A DNA stretch of 64,000 nucleotides, from NCBI RefSeq assembly GCF_014207955.1, contig NZ_JACHLK010000018.1:54851-118850 (forward strand), written 5' to 3'. Positions 51,145 to 60,900 of this stretch are shown here, piece after piece (the first letter of the stretch is position 1; the number at the start of each line of letters is the position of its first letter). The position numbers were made by a program, and so were the translations under genes. The DNA is from Acidovorax soli. GTDB taxonomy: Bacteria; Pseudomonadota; Gammaproteobacteria; Burkholderiales; Burkholderiaceae_C. The notes under the pieces were generated by a model. It was not told the origin of the DNA. It was given only the letters and a program-made list of their open reading frames with translations, and did not search any database.

Positions 51145-52643
51145 CGCACGCGACCACCCTCCAAGCGCCCGCAGCAGCCCCGGTGCCCGGCGGCGCCCAC
51201 CCGCCCTCGCTGATCCGCCGCCTGATCGCCTGGCAGGCCCTGGCCCTGGTGGTGGCCTGGCTGGCCCTGGCCTCGGTGATGACCTGGGTGGCGCTGGAAC
51301 GCAGCCCCGAAGACATCGACCTGCGGCTCCAGGAAACCTCGCGCATCCTGGCCGAGGCGGCCAGCGGCCCGCCAGCGGGCCTGCCCGCACGCATGCAGGC
51401 CACCCAGGAAGCCCTGGTGCGCATCACGGGCCGCGACCTGCTGGGTGCGGCCGGACTCACCCACTACCGGGTGCTCGGCCCGCAGGGCCAGGTGCTGTAC
51501 CAGAGTGGCGGCAGCGACAGCAACGACGAGGTGCCCTGGCCTGCACCCGCAGCGGCCACCGCAATGGCCGATGGTGCGGCACCGCCGGCCGGCAACCCGC
51601 CCTGGCATCTGCACACCCAGCCGTCCAGCGACGCGAGCGTGGTGGTGCAGGTGGCCGAGCCCGGCACGCTGCGCCTGGGCGCGCTGCTGCCCATCCTGTG
51701 GCTGGTGCTCAAGAGCCAGCTGGGTGTTTTCCTGTGGCATGCGCTGGTCGTGTGGATCACCGTGCGCAGCGGGCTGGCCCCGCTGCGCCAGCTGGCCGAG
51801 CGCATCTCGCGCCGCCGCGCGGGCGATCTGGCACCGGTGCAGGTGGACCGGCTCTATGCCGAAACCGCACCCGTGATCCACGAGCTCAACGCCCTGCTGG
51901 CCCACGAGGCCCAGCGCCTGGAGGCGGAGCGCCGCTTTCTGGCCGATGCCGCACACGAGCTGCGCACCCCCCTGGCCGCCGTCAATGCCCAGGCGCACCA
52001 GTTGCTGACCGAGCCCGACCCCGCCGCGCGCGGCCAGGCCGCCCGCGCGCTGCAGCAGGGCATTGCACGGGCCTCGCACCTGCTCACGCAGTTGCTGACC
52101 CTGGCCCGTGCCGATGCTGCCGCCGCGCCCAGTGCCCCGGCAGTCCACGAGCTCCTGGACGTGGCCGACCTCCTGCGCACCCGTGTCGCGCTGCTGGTGC
52201 CCCTGGCGCGTGCACAACGCATCGAGCTGGCCTTGAACGCCCCCGAGCACCTGGAAGCCCGGCTTGACCGCGAAGGCCTGTGCTCCATCGTCGACAACCT
52301 GGTGGACAACGCCATCCGCTACGGTGCGTCCGGCGGCCATGTGGAAGTGAGCCTGGGCCTGCTGGCAGATGGCGGCGCCGGTGCGGCCCAGGGCGAGCAA
52401 CTGGTGCTGCAGGTGCAGGACGATGGCCGGGGCATTGCCCCCGAGCACCGTGCGCAGGTCTGGGAGCGCTTCTACCGCATCCCCGGCACCAGCGAGGCCG
52501 GCACCGGCCTGGGCCTGGCCATCGTGCACCGCGTGGTGCAGCGCATGGGCGGCAGCCTGGGCTTTGGCGAAGGCCTGGGCGGGCGCGGCGTGGGCCTGCG
52601 CTGCCTGTTGCCCCGGCACGCGGGGCAGGCCCCTCAATCCTGA
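51141..52643 (+). CDS. Sensor histidine kinase partner of the OmpR-type regulator
   Basis: This is a 500-residue inner-membrane kinase with two membrane segments (LIAWQALALVVAWLALASVM and ILWLVLKSQLGVFLWHALVV) around a ~140-residue periplasmic sensor. The HisKA site is FLADAAHELRTPLAAVNAQA. The ATPase domain shows the N box (NLVDNAIRYGA), DDGRGI and GTGLGLAIV. It resembles QseC/TctE kinases. The signal is unknown. Its 3' end overlaps the broken cupin gene by 10 bases. Confidence 0.95.
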   Translation: MTHATTLQAPAAAPVPGGAHPPSLIRRLIAWQALALVVAWLALASVMTWVALERSPEDIDLRLQETSRILAEAASGPPAGLPARMQATQEALVRITGRDLLGAAGLTHYRVLGPQGQVLYQSGGSDSNDEVPWPAPAAATAMADGAAPPAGNPPWHLHTQPSSDASVVVQVAEPGTLRLGALLPILWLVLKSQLGVFLWHALVVWITVRSGLAPLRQLAERISRRRAGDLAPVQVDRLYAETAPVIHELNALLAHEAQRLEAERRFLADAAHELRTPLAAVNAQAHQLLTEPDPAARGQAARALQQGIARASHLLTQLLTLARADAAAAPSAPAVHELLDVADLLRTRVALLVPLARAQRIELALNAPEHLEARLDREGLCSIVDNLVDNAIRYGASGGHVEVSLGLLADGGAGAAQGEQLVLQVQDDGRGIAPEHRAQVWERFYRIPGTSEAGTGLGLAIVHRVVQRMGGSLGFGEGLGGRGVGLRCLLPRHAGQAPQS

Positions 52644-53200
52644 GGGTTGCGCCGCGCCACCCAGTAGGTCGCCCCCTGCGCGCCATAGCGCTCCGCATGC
52701 GGCTCATTGCGGTCCAGCGTGAAGGCGTCACCCGGCAGCAGGTGCCGTTCGCGGCCCGCGCAGGTGAGCCACATCTCGCCCTGCACGACGATGGCGCTCA
52801 CGCCGAAGTCGTGCCGATGCTAGAGCCTGTCTATGGCCTTTTCGGGGCCGCGTTGGGGCGCAATCGGGATGAGTGGATGCCTCGGATGCGCCGCATGGGC
52901 TCGTGCCCATGCAAGCAGCCGAGGCGTCCAATCGCCCGATTTCACCCCAACCCTTCGGGCAAGTGCCTTGCCGGGCGGTCTGCGGCGTTGCTGCGCTTGT
53001 TGATAGCTGAGCTATCAACTGCGCACCGCGCCTTGCACCCCATCCCGGCAAGGCACTTGCGCGGTCCTGAAAAGGCCATAGACAGGCTCACCCTCTTGCC
53101 CGGGCGCCCACTCGCGCACCAGCACTTCGTCGAAGCCTTCGGCCAAGGACCGGGCCTGGAACTGGTCGAAGCTGGCGTGAGCAACTGGAGGGGTGGTCAT
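52634..53200 (-). pseudogene. Cupin-domain gene broken by a palindromic element
   Basis: The 5' part (from ATG 53200, with CAGGAG upstream) encodes MTTPPVAHASFDQFQARSLA and continues to REWAPGQE, a typical small-cupin N-terminus. The reading frame then enters the inserted element. The 3' part resumes as HRHDFGVSAIVVQGEMWLTC and ends VARRNPQD, carrying the cupin metal ligands (HRH) and a stop at 52634. A TAG formed at the element edge directly precedes the first CAT. The gene is therefore disrupted at its first cupin motif. It follows the XRE/MmyB regulator by 45 bases on the same strand. Confidence 0.85.
52823..53089. mobile_element. 267-bp palindromic MITE-like element inside the cupin gene
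   Basis: The ends are perfect 21-bp inverted repeats (52823-52843 and 53069-53089, beginning GAGCCTGTCTATGGCC). Nested inside are a 17-bp pair (52959-52975 with 53044-53060), a 9-bp hairpin (53000-53018, TTGATAGCT-G-AGCTATCAA) and a central stem around GCATGGGC-TCGT-GCCCATGC. It encodes no transposase and splits a gene, so it moved. No clear target-site duplication is visible. Confidence 0.85.
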
Positions 53201-53245
53201 CTGGCGGGTCTCCTGCAGGACTGGCGGGGTGACAAGCAACGGGGG

Positions 53246-54139
53246 CTATGCCGGCGCGGACTGGCGCGAACGCTTCGCGGCAGGTGCTGCTGCCAGCGCC
53301 TTGGCGCCCTCGCCCGCCGCGATCAACGCCTTCACGCGCGCCAGGTCGCGCGGCGTGGCCGGGGTGTAGACCACCATGCCCAGGTCGGGCCGGCCATCGA
53401 CGGCAAAGGCCGAGTACTCCAGATCGATGGGGCCGGCCACCGGGTGCACCACATGCTTGGGGTGCTCGCCGTAGGCACTCTGCACATCGTTGCCGCGCCA
53501 CAGGGCGCGGAACTCGGGGTCGAGCTGGCACAGCTCGTCCACCATGGGCTGCACGCGCGCGGCGGCGCCAGCGCGTGCCACATCGGCGCGGAAGGCGCCG
53601 ACGATGAAGCGCGAGTCGCGCTCCCAGTTGGGCATCTTGCGGCGCAGCGCCATGCTGCCAAAGACCACGCGCAGGATGTTGCGCTGCCCTGCAGGCAAGG
53701 CGCCGTAGTCGGTGAGCACACGGGTGGAGGCATGGTTCCAGGCCACCACGTCCCAGGTCGAGGTCCGCACATAGGCCGGGCTGGTTTCGAGCGAATCGAG
53801 CACGCGCTGCAGCCGCGGCGTCACGCCTTCGGCGTCCTGAAAGCGCACCTCGGGCGGTCGGCCCAGGGCCAGCAGGAAGAGGTATTCGCGCTCGGCATCG
53901 GTCAGCATCAGCGCGCGCGCGATGCGCGCCAGCACCTCGGCCGACGGCGCCCCGCCCCGGCCCTGCTCCAGCCAGGTGTACCAGGTGGCGCTGACGTGGG
54001 CGCGCTGGGCCACCTCTTCGCGGCGCAGGCCGGGCGTGCGCCGGCGCACCAGCGGAAAGCCGAGCGCCGCCGGGTCCATGCGCGTGCGGCGGTCGCGCAG
54101 GTAGTCACCCAGCGGGTTGTCCTTGGTGCCATCGGCCAT
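53246..54139 (-). CDS. XRE-family regulator with MmyB-like ligand domain
   Basis: This is a 297-residue regulator. The N-terminal helix-turn-helix has RTPGLRREEVAQRAHVSATW and YTWLEQGR. The C-terminal MmyB-type domain has DVVAWNHASTRVLTDY and FRALWRGNDVQSAYGEHPK. Such proteins usually repress an adjacent dehydrogenase or reductase gene. It is divergent from the epimerase-like gene, with a perfect palindrome between them. AGGAA precedes the ATG. Confidence 0.93.
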   Translation of the reverse strand: MADGTKDNPLGDYLRDRRTRMDPAALGFPLVRRRTPGLRREEVAQRAHVSATWYTWLEQGRGGAPSAEVLARIARALMLTDAEREYLFLLALGRPPEVRFQDAEGVTPRLQRVLDSLETSPAYVRTSTWDVVAWNHASTRVLTDYGALPAGQRNILRVVFGSMALRRKMPNWERDSRFIVGAFRADVARAGAAARVQPMVDELCQLDPEFRALWRGNDVQSAYGEHPKHVVHPVAGPIDLEYSAFAVDGRPDLGMVVYTPATPRDLARVKALIAAGEGAKALAAAPAAKRSRQSAPA

Positions 54140-54157
54140 GGGAGCGATTCCTGTTAC

Positions 54158-54177
54158 TTCTTATACCTGTATAAGAA
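54158..54177. promoter_or_regulatory. Palindromic operator candidate between XRE and epimerase genes
   Basis: TTCTTATAC-CT-GTATAAGAA is a perfect 9-bp inverted repeat with a 2-bp spacer. It sits 19 bases from the XRE start and 66 bases from the epimerase start, where the XRE regulator would control both. Confidence 0.7.
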
Positions 54178-54243
54178 CACTACTTTACCTGGATAGAGAG
54201 GATACCGACACTGCCCCCTTCCTTCCACCCCAGGGGTTCTTCC

Positions 54244-55128
54244 ATGCGTGTATTTGTGACCGGTGCGACCGGTTTTGTCGGTACGGCCATCACCCGCGAA
54301 CTGATCGATGCGGGCCACACGGTGCTGGGCCTGGCCCGCTCGGACGAAGCGGCCGAGCGCCTGGCCGCGGTCGGCGCCGAAGTGCACCGCGGCGCCATCG
54401 ACGACCTCGCCAGCCTGCGCCGCGGCATCGCCCACGCCGATGGCGTGGTCCACACGGCGTTCAACCACGACTTCTCGACCTATGCGGCCAACTGCGAGGC
54501 CGACCGGCAGGTCATCGCCACGATGGGCGCGGAGCTGGCAGGCAGTGACCGCCCGCTGCTCGTCACCACCGGCATGACCCTGCTGGGCACCGGTGGCGTA
54601 GGCACCGAAGAGCACGCGCCCGTGCCCAGCAGCGCCGGCGTGCCGCGCAGCGCCTCCGAAGAGGCCGCCGCCGATCTGGCGCAGCAGGGCGTGCATGCCT
54701 GCGTGGTGCGCCTGCCGCAGGTGCACGACCCCTTCAAGCAGGGGCTCATCACCTACCTGATCGCACTGGCGCGCGAAAAGGGCGTGGTGGCCTATGTGGA
54801 CGAAGGCAGCAACCGCTGGCCCGCCGTGCATGTGCTCGACGCGGCCTGCCTGTACCGGCTGGTGCTGGAGCAAGGTGTGCGCGGCGCCCGCTACCACGCG
54901 GTGGGCGAAGAGGGCGTGGCGCTCAAGGCGGTGGCCGAGTCCATTGGCAGGGGCCTGCAACTGCCCGTGGTCTCGGTGCCAGCCAGCGAGGCGGGGCAGC
55001 ACTTTGGCTGGCTGGCGCGCTTTGCCGGCATGGACAGCCCGGCATCCAGCGCGCTCACGCAGCAGCGCCTGGGTTGGCGGCCGGTGGAAACCACCTTGAT
55101 CGCCGACCTGGACCGGGCCCGGTTCTGA
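54244..55128 (+). CDS. NAD-dependent epimerase/dehydratase-like SDR
   Basis: This is a 294-residue extended SDR. The N-terminal MRVFVTGATGFVGTAITREL is the Rossmann motif. The region equivalent to the active site reads VTTGMTLLGTGG, and a canonical YxxxK is not obvious, as in many atypical NmrA/epimerase-like members. It probably acts as an NAD(P)H-dependent reductase of unknown substrate. It is divergent from the XRE regulator across a palindromic operator candidate. Confidence 0.9.
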   Translation: MRVFVTGATGFVGTAITRELIDAGHTVLGLARSDEAAERLAAVGAEVHRGAIDDLASLRRGIAHADGVVHTAFNHDFSTYAANCEADRQVIATMGAELAGSDRPLLVTTGMTLLGTGGVGTEEHAPVPSSAGVPRSASEEAAADLAQQGVHACVVRLPQVHDPFKQGLITYLIALAREKGVVAYVDEGSNRWPAVHVLDAACLYRLVLEQGVRGARYHAVGEEGVALKAVAESIGRGLQLPVVSVPASEAGQHFGWLARFAGMDSPASSALTQQRLGWRPVETTLIADLDRARF

Positions 55129-55198
55129 GCGCCTGGGCACGCCCCAGCGCAAGGCGGCGGTCCTCCCTACAATGGGCCGCACAGGAGGAGTCCCACGC

Positions 55199-56047
55199 AT
55201 GAAGCTGCCCCAGCCAACGCCACGCCCCATTGTTTCCCTTCCACGCCGCACCGCCCTGCTGGCGGCTGCCGCCGCCACGGCGCTGGCAGCCTGCGGCGGT
55301 GGCGGTTCGTCCAGCGACGAGCCGCCCGCCGAGTCCGTGGGCCAGGTCATCAACTCGTCGCTGCGGTCCGAGGCGACGGGTGGCTCCTACGCCATCCGCG
55401 TCTACCTTCCTGCGTCGTACGCCACGGGCACGGCCCCATTGCCCACCATCTACGTGACCGAAGGCGATGCCCTGTACGGCAGCAGCGGCCTGGCCCCCAC
55501 GCGCTTCGACACCTTCAAGCAGGTGATGCAGCGCCGGGGCACGCAGGCCATCCTGGTGGGCATCGGCGGCACGGCCCAGCGCGGCACGGACTTCCTGCTG
55601 CCCGGCGCAGCGGTCTACCTGAACTTCATCACCCGGGAGCTGGCGCCCGCCATCGAGCGCCAGTACCGCGCCGACCCCAAGCGCCGCGCGCTCTCGGGCC
55701 TGTCGCATGGCGGCTATTTCGTGGTGGCGGCCCTGGTGATCGAGGGCATGGCCGGCGCCTTGAGCTTCTCGCACTACCTGTCCACCGAATCCAGCTACGG
55801 CGGTCACAGCAATCCGACGGCCTTCCTGGCATACGAAAAGCAGCTCGACGGCAAGCCTCTGAACGCCACGCTGTTCCTCACCGGCGCCGTCAATGGAAAC
55901 ATGGTGCCCGTCGTCAACCCTCTGCATGCCCAGATGGCCGCACAGAGCAACCCTGGGCTGACGCTGCTCAAGGCCGAGTACAACGCCACCCACGTCGGCG
56001 CAGACGTGCCGGCCTTCGAGGACGCGCTGGCGCGCTTTTTCCCATGA
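55199..56047 (+). CDS. Alpha/beta-hydrolase lipoprotein, esterase-D-like
   Basis: This is a 282-residue exported esterase. The signal LPRRTALLAAAAATALAACG ends in a lipobox (LAAC). The nucleophile motif GLSHGG (GxSxG) lies near residue 165, and the core wording (YAIRVYLPASY, PLPTIYVTEGDALY) matches the esterase-D/Fes-like family. AGGAGGAG precedes the ATG at 55199, which is preferred over an upstream in-frame start. The substrate is unknown. Confidence 0.88.
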   Translation: MKLPQPTPRPIVSLPRRTALLAAAAATALAACGGGGSSSDEPPAESVGQVINSSLRSEATGGSYAIRVYLPASYATGTAPLPTIYVTEGDALYGSSGLAPTRFDTFKQVMQRRGTQAILVGIGGTAQRGTDFLLPGAAVYLNFITRELAPAIERQYRADPKRRALSGLSHGGYFVVAALVIEGMAGALSFSHYLSTESSYGGHSNPTAFLAYEKQLDGKPLNATLFLTGAVNGNMVPVVNPLHAQMAAQSNPGLTLLKAEYNATHVGADVPAFEDALARFFP

Positions 56048-56057
56048 CGCAGGCGGG

Positions 56058-56615
56058 ATGAACCGCACGGCCCGCCCTGCCGCGCAGATCGCACTCGCCA
56101 CCAGCGCAAGCGCCGCGCTCGTGGACCTGCTCTGCGAACTGAACGCCTACTACGCCGATGCCGGCGTGGCCACGGCACCGCGCGACGCAGTGCAAACTCA
56201 CCTGCGCGACCATCTGCTTGCGCCTGGCTCATCCGTACACCTGGTGGTTGCTAGCGATGGGGAGGGAACGGCCCTGGGCTTTGCCGCCGCCGTGCTCCTG
56301 CATTCGCTGGTGGACCCCAGCCCCGAGCACCGGCGCCAGTGCCTGCTCAAGGAGCTGTTCGTGAGCGCCCATGCCCGTGGCCAGGGCATTGGCCGCCAGC
56401 TCGTGGCCTGGGTTGCCCGGTACGCAGCCGATGGGGGCTGCGGCCGCATGGACTGGAACGTGAAGGCGTCCAACCATGCGGGCATTGCCTTCTACGAAGG
56501 CCTGGGTGCGGTGCGCGTGGCCGACCGGCTGAGCTACCGGCTCACGCGCGAGGCGCTGGACCGGCTGGCCGCTCTCCCTGCGGTTCCACCGACCAGCCCC
56601 CGCCCAGCGCCCTGA
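56058..56615 (+). CDS. GNAT-family N-acetyltransferase
   Basis: This is a 185-residue acetyltransferase. The acetyl-CoA-binding motif A reads LKELFVSAHARGQGIGRQLV near residues 96-115 (RGQGIG), followed by WNVKASNHAGIAFYEGLGAV. The acceptor is unknown. It starts 10 bases after the esterase gene. Its 3' end overlaps the end of the convergent outer-membrane efflux gene by 74 bases. Confidence 0.92.
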   Translation: MNRTARPAAQIALATSASAALVDLLCELNAYYADAGVATAPRDAVQTHLRDHLLAPGSSVHLVVASDGEGTALGFAAAVLLHSLVDPSPEHRRQCLLKELFVSAHARGQGIGRQLVAWVARYAADGGCGRMDWNVKASNHAGIAFYEGLGAVRVADRLSYRLTREALDRLAALPAVPPTSPRPAP

Positions 56616-57987
56616 ACAGCGTGGCCAGCGCCATCTGCCGCTGGGTGCTGGTCTCGATGTACGCCTGCTGGCTGGCATAGGCCGAGCGCTGCGCCTCCAG
56701 GTAGCGCAGGTGGCTGTCCACCCCGCCGCGGTAGCGTGCCTCGGCCAGGCGCAGCGCCTCCTGGCTGCTCTGCACCAGGGCCAGGCGTGCGGCCTCCTCG
56801 CGCCGCAGCGTGTCGGTGGCGGCCAGCGCATCCGCCACCTCGCGGAAGGCGGTCTGCACCGTGCCCTCGTAGCGTGCCACGGCGGCGTCCTTGCGCACCT
56901 GGGCCAGTTCCAGCCCGGCCTGGTTGCGCCCGCCATCGAAGATGGGCAGGCTCAGTTGCGGCGCAAACGACCAGGCCCCCTGCCCCGCACGGAACAGGCC
57001 GGACAGCTCGGCACTGGAGCTGCCCAGCAGCCCGGTGAGCGTGATGCGTGGGAAGAACGCGGCCCGCGCCGCGCCGATGTCGGCATGGCGTGCGCGCAAC
57101 TGCTGCTCGGCCGCCACGATGTCGGGCCGGCGCGCCAGCAGGTCCGACGGTGCGCCGGCCGCGATGTCCTGCACCAGCAGGGGCGTGCCATCGCTGGCCG
57201 CCGAAAGGCCCAGCGCGGGCGCATCGCTGCCCACGAGCAGGCGCAGCGCATTGGTGGCCTGGTGCAGCTCGCGCTGGGTGCGCTCCACCTCGGCCCGGGC
57301 CTGCTCGGCCAGGCCCAGGGCCTCCTGGTGGTCGAGCGCCGTCGCAGCACCGCCAGCGCGGCGCTGGGCCGTCAGCTGCAGCGACTGCTCGCGCGCCTGC
57401 AGGGTCTGCTGTGCCAGCTGCAGCCGGCGCAGCGCGCCATCGCGCTGCAGGCTGGTCTCGATCACCTGCCCCACCAGGCTGATGCGCGCGGCCTGCGCGC
57501 CCGACTCGGTGGCCAGGTAATCCTGCAGTGCCGCCTCGCTCAGGCTGCGCACGCGGCCGAACAGGTCGATCTCGAAGGCCGTGACGCCCAGGCCCACCTG
57601 GTAGCTGCCCTGGGTGGTGGCACGGCCGCTGCCCGACAGGTCGGCCGGCGTGCGCTGGCGCGTGCCATTGCCCTGCAGCCCCAGGCTGGGTACGCGATCC
57701 GCGCGCTGGATCTGGTACTGCGCGCGCACGGCCTCCACGTTGAGCAGGGTCTGGCGCAGGTCGCGGTTGTCCCGCAGCGCCTGCGCCACCAGGGCGCGCA
57801 GGCGCTCGTCGGTCACAAAGTCCTGCCACTGCAGCGGCGCTGCCGGGGCCGGTTCGGCCTGGGTGGCAGGCCAGGCGGCCGGCACGGGGGCCTCGGGCCG
57901 CTGGTACCCGGGCGTCAGCGAGGCGCAGCCGGCCAGCAGCAGCGCCAGGCCCAGGGCGGAAAGGGTGCGTGTCATTCGGTGGTTCAT
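56542..57987 (-). CDS. RND efflux outer-membrane lipoprotein (NodT/OprM family)
   Basis: This is a 481-residue outer-membrane channel of a tripartite pump. The signal ends LLLAGC with a lipobox Cys, then SLTPGYQRPEAPVP. TolC-type repeats follow, including RALVAQALRDNRDLRQTLLN, DLFGRVRSLSEAALQDYLAT and ADIGAARAAFFPRITLTGLL. The ATG overlaps the pump gene's stop (ATGA), so it is the third gene of the operon. Confidence 0.94.
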   Translation of the reverse strand: MNHRMTRTLSALGLALLLAGCASLTPGYQRPEAPVPAAWPATQAEPAPAAPLQWQDFVTDERLRALVAQALRDNRDLRQTLLNVEAVRAQYQIQRADRVPSLGLQGNGTRQRTPADLSGSGRATTQGSYQVGLGVTAFEIDLFGRVRSLSEAALQDYLATESGAQAARISLVGQVIETSLQRDGALRRLQLAQQTLQAREQSLQLTAQRRAGGAATALDHQEALGLAEQARAEVERTQRELHQATNALRLLVGSDAPALGLSAASDGTPLLVQDIAAGAPSDLLARRPDIVAAEQQLRARHADIGAARAAFFPRITLTGLLGSSSAELSGLFRAGQGAWSFAPQLSLPIFDGGRNQAGLELAQVRKDAAVARYEGTVQTAFREVADALAATDTLRREEAARLALVQSSQEALRLAEARYRGGVDSHLRYLEAQRSAYASQQAYIETSTQRQMALATLFRALGGGWSVEPQGERPAGPAPRA

Positions 57988-60900
57988 TTCACGGCAATCG
58001 GTTCGGAGGTGGCGGCTGAAGCACTGGCTACCTTGCGGCGCGCAAACAGCGACAGCACCCAGACAAAGAAGATGGGCACGAAGACCACGCCCAGCACCGT
58101 GGCGCTGAGCATGCCGCCGATGACGCCCGTGCCCAGCGAGCGCTGGCTGGCCGCGCCCGCCCCGGAGGCCAGCACCAGCGGCACCACGCCCAAAATGAAG
58201 GCCAGCGAGGTCATCACGATGGGCCGCAGCCGCAGGCGTGCGGCCTGCACGGCAGCCTCGACCAGCGACAGCCCCTGTTCGTGCAGGCTCTTGGCAAATT
58301 CCACGATCAGGATGGCGTTCTTCGCCGCCAGGCCGATGATGGTGATCAGCCCCACCTTGAAGTACACGTCGTTGGACATGCCGGTCACCGTGACGGCCAG
58401 CACCGCCCCCAGCGCGCCGATGGGCACGATGAGCATCACCGCCATGGGCACGGCCCAGCTCTCGTACAAGGCCACCAGCAGCAAAAACACCGCCAGGATG
58501 GCCAGCGCGAACAGGAAGGGCGCCTGCCCACCGGCCGCGCGCTCCTGCAGCGACAGGCCGGTCCACTCGTAGCCGATGCCCTGGGGCAGCCCGGCCACGA
58601 TGCGTTCGAGCTCGGCCATGGCCTCGCCCGTGCTGTGGCCCGGCGCCGCATCACCGCTGATCTTGAAGGCCGGGTAGCCGTTGTAGCGCGACAGCTGCAC
58701 CGGCCCGGTCTCCCAGTGCGCAGTGATGAAGGAACTGAGCGGCACCTGCACGCCCGTCTTGCTGGGCACATGCAGCGCCAGAATGCCCTCGGGCGTCATG
58801 CGCTCCTTGATGTCGGCCTGCACGATCACGCGCTGCAGGCGCCCGGCGTTGGCGAAGTCGTTCACCATGGCCGAGCCGTAGGCGGTGGAGATGGCCGTAT
58901 TGACCACATCGAAACCCACGCCCAGCGCCTCGGCCTTGGCGCGGTCCACGTCCAGGCGCAGTTGGGGTGCGTCCTGCAGGCCTTCCATCATGGCGTAGGC
59001 GATCAGCGGCGAGGTGTTGGCCTGCTGCAGCAGCTGGTCGCGCGCCTGGCTCAGCACCGCGCGCCCCACGCCGCCGCGGTCCTGCAGGCGCAGCGCGAAG
59101 CCGCCCGCATTGCCCAGGCCTTCGATGGGCGGCGGCGTCACGGCCATCACCGTGCCGTCCTTGCTGCCGGCAAAGCGCTCGTTGAGCGCCGCGGCCTCAG
59201 CCGCGGGCGACTGGGCCGCGCTGCGCTCGGACCAGTCCTTGAGGTTGGGGAAACCCAGCGCCGCATTCTGGCCCGAGCCCGAGAAGCTGAAGCCCAGCAC
59301 CGAGAAGGCCGAGGCCATGCCCTCGCGCGACATCAGGTACGAATCCACTTCGCTGACCAGCTTCTCGGTGCGCGCGTAGGTCGCGCCCGGAGGCAGCTGC
59401 ATGTCCACGATCAGGTAGCCCTGGTCCTCGGTGGGCACGAAGGACTCGGGCACGCGCACATACAGAAAGCCCAGCACCGCGAAGATCGCCAGGTACACCA
59501 GCATGAAGCGGCCGGTGCGGCGCAGCAGGCGGTGGTTGAGCACGTCAAAGCGCTCGGTGAGCCGGCCAAAGCCGCGGTTGAACGCGCCGAAGAAGCCCTT
59601 CTTCTCCTCATGGTGGCCCTGGGGGATGGGCTTGAGCAGGGTGGCGCACAGCGCTGGCGTGAGCGTGAGCGCGAGAAAACCCGAGAACAGGATGGACACC
59701 GCCAACGCCAGCGAGAACTGCCGGTAGATCACCCCGACCGAGCCCCCCATGAAGGCCAGCGGCAGGAACACGGCCGTGAGCACCAGCGTGATGCCGACGA
59801 TGGCGCCGCTGACCTCGCCCATGGCCTTGATGGTGGCCTCGCGCGGCGGCAGGCCTTCGGTGGCCATGATGCGCTCGACGTTCTCCACCACCACGATGGC
59901 GTCGTCCACCAGGATGCCGATGGCCAGCACCATGCCGAACATGGTCATCATGTTGACGGAAAAGCCCAGCCCGTACATCACCGCGAAGGTACCCATCAGG
60001 CACACCGGCACCACGATGGAAGGGATCAGCGTGTAGCGGAAGTTCTGCAGGAACAAAAACATCACCAGGAACACCAGCACCATGGCTTCGAGCAGGGTGT
60101 GGATGACCTTCTCGATGGCCACCTTGACGAAGGTCGAGGTGTCGTAGGCGATGGAATATTCCATGTCCGCGGGCAGCGCGACCGACAGCTCGGCCAGGCG
60201 CGCCTTCACGGCGTTGGCCGTCTGGATGGCATTGCCGCCGGGCGTGAGCTGCACGGCCGCGGCCACGGCCTTGCGGCCGTCCTGGCGGCTTTCGACGCTG
60301 TAGTCCTGGCGCCCGATCTCCAGCCGCGCCACGTCGGCCAGGCGCACAGACGAGCCATCGGCGTTGGCGCGCAGCACGATGCGGCCGAACTCCTCGGGCG
60401 ATTCGAGCATGCCCTTGACGGCCAGCGTGGCCGTGAGCTCCTGCTCCACCGTGCCGGGCCGCCCGCCGAAGCTGCCGGCCGGCACCTGCACGTTCTGCGC
60501 GGCAATGGCGGTGTTCACGTCGGCCACCGACAGGCCGTAGCCCAAGAGCTTCTTGGGGTCGAGCCAGACGCGCATGGCCGCCTCGGAACCGAAGAACTGC
60601 AGCTTGCCCACGCCGGGCAGGCGCCGGATCTCGTTGTTGATGTGGCGCACCGCGTAGTCGGCCAGGCCGACCACGTCGCGGTCCGCCGCATCGCCCTTAT
60701 AGGTCAGCGAGTAGATGAGCAGAAAGCCCGAGTTGGCCTGCTCCACCTGCAGCCCCTGCTGCGTGACGGCGGCGGGCAGGCGCGACTCGGCCTTCTTGAG
60801 GCGGTTCTGCACGTCCACCTGGGCCAGCGCCGGGTCGGTACCGGGCTGGAAGGTGACCGAGATCTCGCCGGTGCCGCTGGAGCTCGACGATTCGAAGTAC

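Noticed and set aside
52728..53184. Small open frames across the MITE-like element
   Set aside because: They span the insertion by chance; the cupin halves on either side explain the coding signal.
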